This document shows, in pieces, positions 23,419 to 34,039 of a stretch of DNA of 64,000 nucleotides. This DNA is from Malachius bipustulatus (Eukaryota; Arthropoda; Insecta; Coleoptera; Melyridae). How positions within the stretch are numbered: the stretch's first letter is position 1; every line of letters starts with the position of its first letter. The DNA lies in NCBI GenBank assembly GCA_910589415.1, contig OU342635.1:36792929-36856928 (forward strand), in the 5' to 3' direction. The notes under the pieces are model-generated. The model saw nothing but the letters and a program-made list of their open reading frames with translations, had not been told where the DNA came from and did not search any database. The translations under genes were made by a program, and so were the position numbers.

Positions 23419-24690
23419 TCAAACATTCAATGATACTACTTATGCTTGCCCCCCTGTACTCCCATTGCCTAGGGGTGGGAGGGGGTAAATTGGAATCTTA
23501 AATAGGAACCCTTATTTTTGCAGATTCGGATTTTTCGACTAAAAGTACGTAGGAATAATTTCCTACGTAAATGAGGGAGTAATCTCACTCATTCTTCCTC
23601 CTGTGGGGGGGGGGGGGGGGAGGGACGAGGTAAAATTGAATTTTGGTTAGCAATAGCAACCCTCATTTTTTTATAGCAAATTCGGATTTTATGGCTAAAA
23701 ATACGTGGGAAATTGCTCCCTCCTTTCCCCCCATGTAGGGGAGGGACGAGATAAATTTGAATTTTGGTTTGCAACCCTTATTTTTTATAGCAGATTTGGA
23801 TTTCACGACCGAAAATACGTAGGATTTGTCTGTAACATTTTTTTTTTATATTCAGGACAAATGGTGCCGTAATCGAGGAAAACTAAATTTGTTAAAAAAG
23901 CCGTTGAAAAATTGATATGTCGCGAGAAACCACACCAGAATAATAAAAGCAGGTGTCCGCGATATTTTTGACCTCCCTCTTCTCCTAGTGGTAAAAAGAG
24001 AATTATGTCAAATCTTCAATGGGAAACTTTTTTTTTATAGTAAATATTATTTTCCCGGGACAAAATTCATTGATTTGACTTTTTATTGTTGTAAGTTCTT
24101 AATGGAAGGCGCTGCAATGAGCACAAGCATTCTGATTTTCATTTATTCGTTTATTACTTGACATATGAAGAGCGGGTGAACAGATAAATGGTGTCCGGAA
24201 CAGAAGAGGGGGAGGTCATTTTTGGCATCATTCACTAGCATTCTCAAAAATATCGCGGACCCAGCTTTTATTATTCTGGCGTATTATAGTGTTTATTTCT
24301 CGCGACATACCAATTTTTCAATTACCAATTTTACCAAATTTGGTTTTCCTCGATTACAGACAAATCCTACGTATTTTCGGTCGTAAAATCCGAACCTGCT
24401 ATAAAAAATAAGGGTATCTGAACAAAGTTCAAATTGACCCCCCCCCCTACACGTGGGGAAAGGAGGAAGCAATTTCCTACGTATTTTCAAGAGTAAAATC
24501 CAAATCTAAAAGATAGAAAATAAGGGTTCCTATAAGATTCCAAAGTTACCTCCTCCCATCCCTAGGCAGTGGGGGTAGGGGGGAGGGGCAAGTTTAGTAT
24601 CACTGGATGTGCCCCTTCCAGACATACAACTTTGATCAACCACCTTTTTGATCCGATGCTTAGTTTTTGATGTTATTCCCATGTCTTCAG
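23330..24690. repeat. large inverted-repeat (fold-back) element
   Basis: Left arm about 23330-23960 and right arm about 24240-24690 are diverged inverted copies. Matching blocks include GCATCGGATCA, GGGGCACAT, TGCCTAGGG(G/A)TGGGAGG, CGAAAATACGTAGGATTTGTCTG and CCGCGATATTTTTGA with their complements. Within each arm a unit of about 115-130 bp containing AACCCTTATTTTT..GATTCGGATTT..ACGTAGGA is repeated in tandem. A 16-nt poly(G) lies at 23605-23620. The outer end overlaps the start of the neighbouring LINE frame. No coding capacity. Confidence 0.7.
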
Positions 24691-26758
24691 ATAAATTGAG
24701 CACCCATATGCTAGAGCAGGGAAAACTCTTTCTCGGAGTCTTGTAATAATTTTTGATTTTTTAGCTAATTTCTCTTCAAAACCTCAAAGATTACTAGTTT
24801 AGAGTATGGTATGATGGTAAAATCGTCTCCAAGTGTATACTGCAGCGATCACCCTATAGAAATGTTTCGAAGGGGGCTTTATACGATGCTGATGCTAGTA
24901 ACTCTTACGAGTTCTAAAATCGAGTACGAAAGACCAGTGCTATGCAAGACAGCTGATGAGTCCATACATTTTCCACAATTAGAAGCTACTAGAATATTGC
25001 TATAGGATATTTTCGAATTCAAGCTTAAAATAAAAAGAATGTGGGTAAATAATTGCTGCATACGAGTTACTAGCATTGTGTAAAACCCCTAAAAACAAGT
25101 AATTACCCAGTCGCTTTTATGTTCACAAATTTTGCTACTTGTTAAATGGATGGAGGGTTAAATACTGAATTGGTCTGAACAATCTGAACATCAAAGTTCT
25201 GATTGGACTGCGTTTATTAACATCAGAATATTTTGATTTTTTTTGGCATCAATCTAATAAGGAAATCATTTTCAATTCCTTTAATCTGATTGCGGTGATT
25301 TTTGACTTTTCGTCAGCCCCATATTTGAATATCACCAAAACCACTAAAGCGACACGTGAAATAAGAGTGAATTGTAGCGGATTATAGTAAAAGGAAAGTC
25401 AGAATAAACGCATCGAACAAGAAAGAACGCCTTTACCGTCTCCCATTCTGACAATTTTACAAGAGCGTGGGTTTGTTTTCCTGCTCCACAAGTCTTCCAG
25501 AGTCGAGGGATCAGTGCGAGGGAGTGAATTTACACAAGCATGTGGGCATTTCTCGTCAAGTTTATAAGGCTTTCGAGTTTGAGTTATTCTCGTTTCAGAT
25601 GCGTTTCACATTTCGCATCATCACATCACGAGGATGATACGTCATCGATGTCGGACACCCACACGACTTGTCTCTGCGTCCCGGATTCTCCCACGTATCC
25701 ATGGGGTGCATCCCGGGACATTCATTGACGCTTGAAAATTACTACAAACACGCCGCCTCCGGTCTGACCGCGACACAAAGTGGGTAACTGCACGAGCATA
25801 ATATAGAGAAATCGATATCAAGGGGGAGGATTTTCATTTTGCAGAAACGGGAAAACGGGCGACCAAGTCGGTGGCGGCAACTTAAAATCAATACCGTCTT
25901 GATTAACAACCCAATTTATTATGTGATTTCGCTAATCTTAACGGGACAATCACTGGAAGTAAGGGTTAATCAAAAGGTGCTCACTTTTTACAAAGGGAGA
26001 AATTTTTACAAGGTAACGTTATAAAAATCGATTGCTTCAAGTAACAAGAATTATTCTCCCAACACATTGAAGTTAAATAAATAAATGGTAATTGTTTACA
26101 TCCGCGGCTCCTAAGTTTCATCAATTTTTTCGGGACCGAGGAGCGAAATAGGGGTGCTGGGTGGGTAAGAAAGTAAAAACAGCCATGGCAAACTAATATT
26201 AAGGTCACAACTAAGGCCTCTTTGGCACTACGGTCGAATTTCTATTTTTTTTTCACTTTCAGGGCAAGGAAAATCTTCGAAAATAACAGTACCACGATTT
26301 TTATTTTGAATTTTGCATTTATTTTGAATTTATAATCCGAAAATCATTGCATCAATCCCTGTGCGGACTGAACACGTAATGAAAGCGGATATATCGCTCA
26401 GTCCGCCTCTGTGAACCTCTAACACAGAATAGAATGCTTGGCAATTATGGTGAAGTGGTTTTATCCGGGATCGCGGCATCTAATCGGTGCCTCTTGTCAG
26501 GACCGCACTCCCTCCGCACTCTCAAAACCATTTTTTTTACACCGTTTTGTGGCTTTCCCTTTCATTTGCCCAGCAAATGAATACCTTCCTGGTGTTACTA
26601 TAGGTATGTTCTCCACCCCTATATAAGTTCCATAGTGAAACTGTAGGAGCCGCAGATGTAAATAATGACCAAATAAATAAATAATGATAAATAAAAGACA
26701 TTAGAAAACAGATAAAAATTTTAAATTGAAAGAGTAGATGAAGAATTTATTATATCTC
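24691..26758. other. no gene recognised
   Basis: Mixed sequence, GC content somewhat higher at 25430-25870. Open frames at 24811-25005 and 25540-25728 (plus) and 25981-26208 (minus) show no domain I can name. Confidence 0.4.
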
Positions 26759-27877
26759 ATTTAATAACTAGGAGGAGTAAACTGCAAAGTATCATTTACA
26801 CCACTAAAAGTCACCAGATTAAATCACCAGATTTTTTTTGGCGGCAAATTTGAATTGAAACAATAATTATTAATAAGGAAGATAGGACTTGTTTTCGGTG
26901 TAGGAAATCTACTTTTCAGGAGAGACTCTACAGCAGTATCACAAATCATTGTGATTTGACGAGTGCTGAATGATTTTCTGAATATAAATAGAATGAAATT
27001 GAATAATTTATAGATATTTCGAAGAATATTAAGGATAATAATTATTAACATTCATATTAAATTGATTAAAAGTACTTTATTTTAGGCAATACTTATGTGA
27101 CAAATTTAATGTAACATATAAATAATATATTTTATGTATGTATTATATGACACATAACATCGTAGATAAAGTTTTTATTTTACATTTAATAATATATAAT
27201 TTGTGGATAAGTCAATTTTTTCAAACGGTATTATAAACAGCATTTTTCAGTTTTTGTAGGACCAGATTCAAAGTGTGCTGTTGAAACTAACTTTATCACA
27301 TACAGCAGTCCCTGTTTGGTCTAAATCCGCACCTTGTTCGATTGGAATATGTTCTTCAATTATTATTGGTGAAGTACGCATATAGAGTAGTTTTTCCAAA
27401 ATCTTGTAGGTGACACTCTTTTCTTCCCGTTTCTTTGGAGGAGACATCCTCTCACTTGTACTTGATGTAGGATTATCCATAATGGCACTTGAAACCGTTT
27501 GCAGGATGAAAATGGAAAGCCAAAAATAATTTCAAAATTCTGAAAAGGATGTCTGTTCTCTAAAAAGAACTGAATGGGGTTGGGTTCAAAAAGAACTTAT
27601 TTGGTTTTGAAATAGCTTTTAAAGAACTTATTTAGAACAACTTATAGGGTTTTGGAAATAACTGATTATAAAACTGATGTGTCACATTCGACGCTGACAT
27701 TATAAACAATTATGACACAACAATAAAAAAAAAACAAGCGTATATGTAGTGTTGAGCGTTGCATAGATTCAATTTCCTGTACAAGTTTTGCTGTGTGTAA
27801 TTTTGCCTATGAATTGACCAATGAGAAGCATCTTTTTTTGGCGGTTTATTTAAATTTACTCCTCCTAGTTATTAAAT
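26759..27877. mobile_element. 1.1-kb TIR element, probably non-autonomous
   Basis: Perfect 23-bp terminal inverted repeats: ATTTAATAACTAGGAGGAGT then AAA at 26759-26781 and its complement at 27855-27877. The outermost TTAA or TA is palindromic and could be the target site. TTTTTTGGCGG occurs near both ends in the same orientation. The interior is AT-rich and carries only one small frame (27268-27480, minus). Its right end is six bases from the left TIR of the larger Tc1/mariner-type element. Confidence 0.7.
27268..27480 (-). CDS. small hypothetical frame inside the TIR element
   Basis: 70 codons starting MDNPTSSTSERMSPPKKREE and ending in a Gln/Asp-rich stretch. It is hydrophilic with a basic cluster near residues 15-21 and has no recognised domain. 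It lies wholly within the 1.1-kb element, so it may be a remnant of that element's own protein, or a chance frame. Confidence 0.2.
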   Translation of the reverse strand: MDNPTSSTSERMSPPKKREEKSVTYKILEKLLYMRTSPIIIEEHIPIEQGADLDQTGTAVCDKVSFNSTL

Positions 27878-28245
27878 AAGGTATATAGTCGGATAAAGTC
27901 TAAAAAGTCATACGTATCGATTAAGAATACACATGCTTCTGATAGTTCGATTCATTTTGTTTCATATACGTATAATTCTCATAGAAACCGTCAAGTTTGT
28001 CTAAACACTCCATCCCGCATAAATAAGTATACGTCAACATTGGTTTTGAATGAGAATTAAATGGACAGCACAAAGGATAGAGTGTCATTACGTGAATAAA
28101 TTTTCTGTAGTTGTCAGTGGCTCTCAAACTGACGTAAGCCGTTCAATCGTCGGTAAAATTGAATCATTCCTTCAATAATTTACGCTCGTTGACAGATTGC
28201 TAACTTGTTAAATTAATTGTTGCATTTTTGTAAACATACTTCAAA

Positions 28246-29580
28246 ATGAATACTTTAGGGCAATTGCATGTGCAATCAAAAAAGTTAATTTTAAATATAT
28301 TTCACTATTTTACAAGAGAGTCCGACAATGGTAGCCCAATTACACCAATAACAGCCATCCAGCAGAGAACAGCAGACGCTTGTAATATACATGTAAGAAC
28401 ATTGGCACGAATTATTGATTCAAAAGAAAATTTAAGCGGACCGAAAGAGCGTATCAGAAAGAAGCCCAAAACAGAAGATTTGGCTGAAAGTCTGAAAATG
28501 GAGGTTCGAAATGTTATTTATGACTTATGTGCGAAAAACATAAGCATTAATATTAAGCTGTTACAAGAGGAATTACGTAACCGTGATGTACTGCACATTT
28601 CATTACCTACGCTTTCAAAATTATTAAAAACCATAGGTTTTAAGTACGTAAAAGAGTGTAACAGGCGGTTCTTGTGTGAACAGCCAAATATTATTTTCAA
28701 GAGGGTTGATTTCTTGAGAAAATATACTGAACATTTACATGAAGGTTTGCGGGACACGGTTTTCTTGGATGAGACATGGATATTTTTGCATGGGACCAAC
28801 CGAAGAGCTTGGCAGAACGAATCAAGTAAAAGTGTACGAAAGGGAAAGGTGAGGGGTAGCGGTGGCAAGAGATTCGTTGTGCTTCATGCAGGTTCACGAA
28901 ATGGATTCATTCCTGGAGCCGGTTTAATTTTTTCATCCTCATGTGACAGCATCGATTATCACAAGACTATGGATAGTATGATATTTGAAAAATGGGTGAT
29001 GGAACAACTCATACCCAATCTATCGCAACCTTCCATGATTATATTAGACAACGCCAGTTACCATTCACGCTTAATAGAAAAAAATCCAACAAGTGCCTGG
29101 AAAAAGGGCGAAATTCAAGAATGGCTCCAAAAAAACAATATTGCTTTTTCGTCTGCTTCTTTGAAAACTGAGCTACTTGCAATTGCAAAAGCACACAAAT
29201 GTACAAATAAATATGTGGTAGATGAAATGCTAAGAGAACATGGACATGAAGTTCTACGCTTGCCACCTTATCACTGCCAGTTTAATGCAATTGAACTGAT
29301 ATGGGCTAACTGTAAAAGGTACTACGATAAACACATGAACAGCCATGAAGGGCATATAGATGTAAAAGTTAAAGACATGTGGGAGCGTGCACTGCAGCAG
29401 TGTACACCTGATAATTGGAGTGACTGTATAAGACACACTGAAAGTTTAATAAACTTATGGTGGGAACGTGAAAGGAGACTGGATGTGAACGATATTCAGC
29501 CACTAATTATTACCAATACTAACGATTCTAGTTCAACAGATTATGATGATAGTGATGATACGGGCAATGAAGATTTGTAA
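28246..29580 (+). CDS. DDE transposase, Tc1/mariner (IS630-type) superfamily
   Basis: 444 codons with no internal stop. An N-terminal helix-turn-helix-like region (about residues 35-135) precedes an RNase H-fold DDE_3 domain. The catalytic triad is visible: D175 in FLDETW, D268 in IILDNASYH and E350 in FNAIELIW, preceded by PPYHC. The spacing between the second Asp and the Glu is 81 residues, far longer than the 34 of classic Tc1 or mariner, because of an insertion containing TSAWKKGEIQEWL. This resembles the long-spacing group described as DD82E (Sailor); that assignment is inference. The protein ends in an acidic Ser/Asp tail. TIRs with TA flanks enclose it. The enzyme would act in the nucleus, cutting and rejoining DNA at the TIRs. 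Confidence 0.93.
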   Translation: MNTLGQLHVQSKKLILNIFHYFTRESDNGSPITPITAIQQRTADACNIHVRTLARIIDSKENLSGPKERIRKKPKTEDLAESLKMEVRNVIYDLCAKNISINIKLLQEELRNRDVLHISLPTLSKLLKTIGFKYVKECNRRFLCEQPNIIFKRVDFLRKYTEHLHEGLRDTVFLDETWIFLHGTNRRAWQNESSKSVRKGKVRGSGGKRFVVLHAGSRNGFIPGAGLIFSSSCDSIDYHKTMDSMIFEKWVMEQLIPNLSQPSMIILDNASYHSRLIEKNPTSAWKKGEIQEWLQKNNIAFSSASLKTELLAIAKAHKCTNKYVVDEMLREHGHEVLRLPPYHCQFNAIELIWANCKRYYDKHMNSHEGHIDVKVKDMWERALQQCTPDNWSDCIRHTESLINLWWERERRLDVNDIQPLIITNTNDSSSTDYDDSDDTGNEDL

Positions 29581-30468
29581 GGATTGCGATTGAACTCAAA
29601 ACTCCCAGACAATCATGACGACATGGGGAAAATAGCATAGTTTGACCTAGGTTTAATTTTTTTTCCATTTCAAGACTTCTTAAAGGTCGATCTGCAGTTT
29701 CATCAACAACATACAAAGGCAGCGACAGCGTTGATGTCTTCATAATAGACAATTGACATGAAGTATGTTTCCAGTTCACCTAAAAATTACATGTAGGTAT
29801 TCTTGGCGGCGGACAAACAAGCTAAAATGCTTACAATCTACAGTAATTACAAAATATTCCTCGGTCGTCTCTTCAGCTTACACGTGTGGGTATCTCACGT
29901 CGAGTTGAAAATGTCTAGCTCAGAATATAACTATACATAGTTATTAACAACTAACGGTAGAAAAGGTTTAGGCATACCTTATAATAATTAAGTTACATAG
30001 TTAGGTAGATGTGATATTACGAATTGACAGTCTTATTTCACTGTTTTCCCGGTTTAAAAATTAATTAATAATTAATAATTAATTAATTATTAATTCATTA
30101 GTTATTATCAATAAAAGAACCGGTACGATTGGTGAAAAACCTCTTGTAGCTAGAATTCAGTTTTGTGGTAGCTGAACCTTGATCAAGAAGCTGTCTAGAT
30201 TTAAGGAGGTAATAGTTTTTTGAAAATTTAAAATTTGGTAACTGAATTAATTTGAGTTGGTTGCAAATATGAAAACAAATGACATTTGATTGAGAAAATG
30301 AACCGTCGCCCCCGGGTCCCCTGCAAATTCCATTCTGTGCTTTACCTACCATTTTATGAGCCACCACCAATGTTCATCTGTCTCCCTTTAGGAACTTTTG
30401 AACCGCCTAATTTGTGCAGGAGTTTTTTCCAGATATATACATACCTACTTCCCTAACGTAAAACCGAG
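29581..30468. other. interior of the transposon, non-coding
   Basis: Sequence downstream of the transposase with an AT-rich palindromic patch of TTAATTAATAATTAAT type near 30060-30100. No gene seen. Confidence 0.5.
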
Positions 30469-31020
30469 TTGATAGATTTTCATTCTTCCGGATCACGTCT
30501 ACCAGCTCTGCCTGACATCCTCAATGATAATGTCCTGATTAAGCCCAGAGCGGTCGTGAAGTTTTTGGGCTTTCACATCGACCAAAATATAAACTTGACA
30601 GCTCACACCAATGTCTTTTGCCACCGATTCGCTAGCTTCCCTTTGAAACGACTACAAGATACTGTTTCTCATAATATTCTGCCCTCGGCATATTATGAAC
30701 ATTTTTATAGTCATGTGGCCTATGGCATCGCCGTCTAGGGCAGCAGCGAGAAGTCACTCCGTAAAGTTTCTTCAGAAGAAGAAGGCTCCCAGGATGCTGG
30801 CTGGCTTATCTATCCTCCATCAGTCTTGTAAGGGAGAATTTAAAATCAGTCTAAGCTGGATCATTTCCGGTTCTCTCACAATAAATATCATACTCGATTC
30901 ACTCTACATATACAAACTACCAACCCACTCAACTCTCTTCCACTTAAAGGCGAATTAGAAATCTTTCGCACAGCATGTGAGGGGAAACTGAAGACATGGA
31001 CGATACCGTTTCGTTCTTAT
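30469..31020 (+). pseudogene. LINE reverse transcriptase C-terminal remnant
   Basis: Translation gives VVKFLGFHIDQNINLTAH followed by LPSAYYEHFYSHVAYGIAV, the thumb/C-terminal pattern of CR1/Jockey-type LINEs (Y-F-x-x-F-x-S-H-x-x-Y-G-I). The conserved Trp expected next is a TAG stop, and the homology continues in a second frame (FLQKKKAPRMLAGL, then SCKGEFK) and again in a third (NPLNSLPLKGELEIF). It is a decayed fragment with at least two frame changes, lying inside the DNA transposon on the same strand as the transposase. Confidence 0.75.
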
Positions 31021-31429
31021 TAGCAACTCATTAGCATGTCACATCAATCAGGCAAACACATACTATACACATAAGTACTAGGTATACGAAAGTTGAAACT
31101 AATATTTAATCTTCAATGGTGTCTGGTGTACGTAGTGACTTGTAATTTCAATGATTAGCATGCACCCAGAGAAACAGTTTGTGCTCTAAACGTTTCTTGT
31201 ATTATTTAGAAACCCCATAGGTTTGTGGCTTTGACTTCAACACAGATGTTTAAGAAGTTAGAGCGCATATCTATTTCTATAGTTCCCTATTAATCATTGA
31301 AGTTACAAGTCACTACAACCTCCGGACACCAGTTAAGATTAAATACTAATTTCGAACTTTCCAACAGTATGTAGAGAGTGGATCTGACTGATATGATATG
31401 CTGATGAGTCCATAAAAAGGCGAAACGGT

Positions 31430-31612
31430 ACTGTCCTAGTTTTCAGTCTTCGCCTCGCATGCTGTGCATGCTTCGAGGATGACGAAAGAGCAAAATACAC
31501 CCTATTATGTGAGTGTCCCGCTTTGGGAAAGATCAGATTACAAACCTTCCGGAGAGACTTTATTCTCACACCGGAGGACCTGGATACATTAACAACAGTG
31601 AAGGTGGGCTGA
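31430..31612 (+). pseudogene. LINE C-terminal zinc-knuckle remnant
   Basis: One frame reads CCACFEDDERAKYTLLCECP then ALGKIRLQTF and EDLDTLTT before a TGA. The Cys-x-x-Cys then His/Tyr then Cys-x-Cys-Pro-Ala-Leu pattern is the familiar tail of RNase H-bearing LINEs (I/R1/LOA-type). It differs from the fragment at 30469-31020, so at least two retroelements have left pieces inside this transposon. Confidence 0.6.
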
Positions 31613-32765
31613 TGGGGTTAATGTAGCACGACTAGATGTGAGCCTCACAATAAACCTTCGGTCGCAGTGGAGTTGTTAAAATAGCCCACTCACGATAAAT
31701 TAATCTAGACCTAAACTTCTCGCATGCTGCGCGAAAGATCTAATTCGTTCTGTAAAGAACCAATAGTGACAAGTTTAATTAGAACCTAAATGAAGAATTC
31801 ACAAATATTGTAGGATCTAGATTATAATGTATTTGAACACCGATGGATGTATTTCTGTAAATTTTGTGGTTAATCGCGTGTGTAAGACGTATTGAATAGG
31901 CATGACATTTGTGAGTGTTATTTTCTTTTCTTTTCTTTTTCAGTGTATTCACTATTTATTTATTTAACGCTATTGTACTGATCAATAACTGTTGAAAATT
32001 TCTGTGCAATAGAGATATTATTATTGTTATTATTATTATTCTGCGTTCTTCCGAGAATGGAACTTGCGTCTTAATGCCCTGATATGGCAAGCCCCCATGT
32101 CGGGCGAATGCCAAGACGTGGTTACCTTATAGTTTGTTTACGTTGGGTAGGTACTATTAGGTAAATGAGGCAGCGTTTGTGCCGCCTCCATTAGTTCTGC
32201 TGAATTTGTGTCTATTTTTATATATTCTCATTATTATTATCATCTTGTCTTCCTCAGCATTTCTTGGTAGCAAACCAAGGTATTTATCATTTTGTTCAAA
32301 AAGTTTCGTGTGCTGTTACAGTTGTGGAGTATGGTGTGGCTTTCTGTAGTGGTTTCAATTGTTATAAATTTTTTTCTTAGTGAGTCGGGTGAAGTCTCCG
32401 ATTCCATTCACCCACCCCACAAGTCTAAGAAATACACTCACAGCTGATCCCTCACTGGGCGTGGTAAATACCTGCGGGGCCTGAAACCATTGAGCCAACG
32501 GAACCCAGAATAACCGCTCTCTCCATCCTACGTGCCCGCGACCTGCAGCTCTTTTTAGACAGGAATGGCTTTCAACAGCGAAGGTGGTGTGCCTTTATTT
32601 ATTTTATACATTATTTTATAAATAATAGAGTTGTTTAGCAGACGTGAGTCAATTAAGGCATATAGGCAACCAGTAATACAACTACATCATAAACAAAATA
32701 AACTGTTTGGTATTTTCTGGTGAATTGAAAAATCTTAATTCGGACGGTTGGTGTGACGTCACATC
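31613..32765. other. right interior of the transposon, repeat-derived
   Basis: Contains an ATT-rich tract (about 32018-32042) and moderately GC-rich sequence at 32040-32600 of retroelement-like character, but no frame or terminus I can assign. Confidence 0.4.
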
Positions 32766-32792
32766 TGACTTTTTAAACTTTATCCGACTATA

Positions 32793-34039
32793 GGTGTGGT
32801 TAATGATGAGATGTTCATTGAAAGATATAAAATAAAATAATCGTCGCAGATTTATTATAGGCCTTGACGAATACTCTCTCTTATAATAGAATTAAACAAA
32901 CTGTCATGTTGTCAGTATCTTTATTATTTCATGCTTCACTCGGAAGTTTTAATCTATAAAGCCGCGAAGCACGAGAAACTTCCGACATGCTTCAGGGCTT
33001 CGTGATAATTTTATACCGAACTCCCTTCAAAGTATCACATTAAACATTCATGGCTACTGGTAATCCCTCTGGTCGTCAGGGACGCTGATGTCTGATGTTA
33101 TAAAAATTTAATCCGAAATTCTATTCCTGAATCTGCTTAAAAAAGAAAGGTCTTTTGTCCTATTGAGTTTCCTTCCATTACCGGAAACTTGGCTTGTATA
33201 TAAAGCAGGAACTTATCAAAACTCCCCGCTTGCTTGAACTCCACCAATTTTCAACTTGAAAGTTAAATAAAATTTTATACACTGTGGTAGGTATTATAAT
33301 GTACAAAAAGCATTTATTTACTTCGCCTGAAAGAGATCTGTCCGCTTGGTTTACCTATATAAGTATAAAGTAAAATGGCGCAATATAGCCAACTACTCGG
33401 ATTTCAGGAAACCGCCTTTTATGCAAACTACGAACGAAGTGGTTGCAATTACAGCAACTTCAGGAGTTTTAGTTTCAGGAGTATTGCATGAAAGAAATTA
33501 AGTAAACTCGCAAATGGCCATTAAAATACTCCACATTGCATCCTTTTCACGTGGCATTTCTAGTCAGCAGCACCTCAAAAAGTAATTATCCGACGACCTA
33601 GTAAATGATTCTCAGACCCAACGTGTATTTGGGGGAAGCATTTTATGTCCAAAGGTCTGTTGTATGCCAGCAATCCCACAAATAGCACAAGGGAATCGAA
33701 CAGTTTCCGCCGAATTTGTCCACGATTGCTACTGCCGTCACGTTCTGGAACTTGTGGAATAATTGAACTTTCCCAGATGTGAGATCTGGAACGGTGGTTT
33801 CCCGAGATTGGAATTTTCTATACATAATGTTTGTAAATAAATATATTGCTTTGATTATTTAATTTTCAATGTTACTTCAATTCTTAGTTGCCCAAAATTC
33901 AACAATTTGTTAAAAATTAATTCGCGAAACAATAATTAAGCTTTGAACAACCGGCAATTAAATAATAGTTAATTAGGAGCATATAAATATGTAAAAATAA
34001 TTCCTGGTTGTTCAAAACTTTACATATTAATGAATCATT
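32793..34039. other. no gene recognised
   Basis: AT-rich unique-looking sequence; short frames only (for example 33643-33825, minus) without recognisable domains. Confidence 0.4.

Larger units (their letters stand above)
27884..32792 (+). mobile_element. Tc1/mariner-superfamily DNA transposon, about 4.9 kb
   Basis: The left end begins TATAGTCGGATAAAGTCTAA at 27884 and the right end is the complement of TATAGTCGGATAAAGTTTAA ending at 32792; the 27-bp TIRs differ at one base. Both outer dinucleotides are TA (27884-27885 and 32791-32792), consistent with TA target duplication. The intact transposase lies near the left end (28246-29580) on the plus strand. The remaining 3 kb to the right TIR contain LINE debris (30469-31020, 31430-31612), so the element has probably gained nested insertions. 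Near-identical TIRs and an unbroken transposase suggest recent activity. Confidence 0.85.

Noticed and set aside
28246..29580. Domesticated host gene instead of a transposon
   Set aside because: Matching TIRs with TA flanks on both sides show it is still part of a mobile element.
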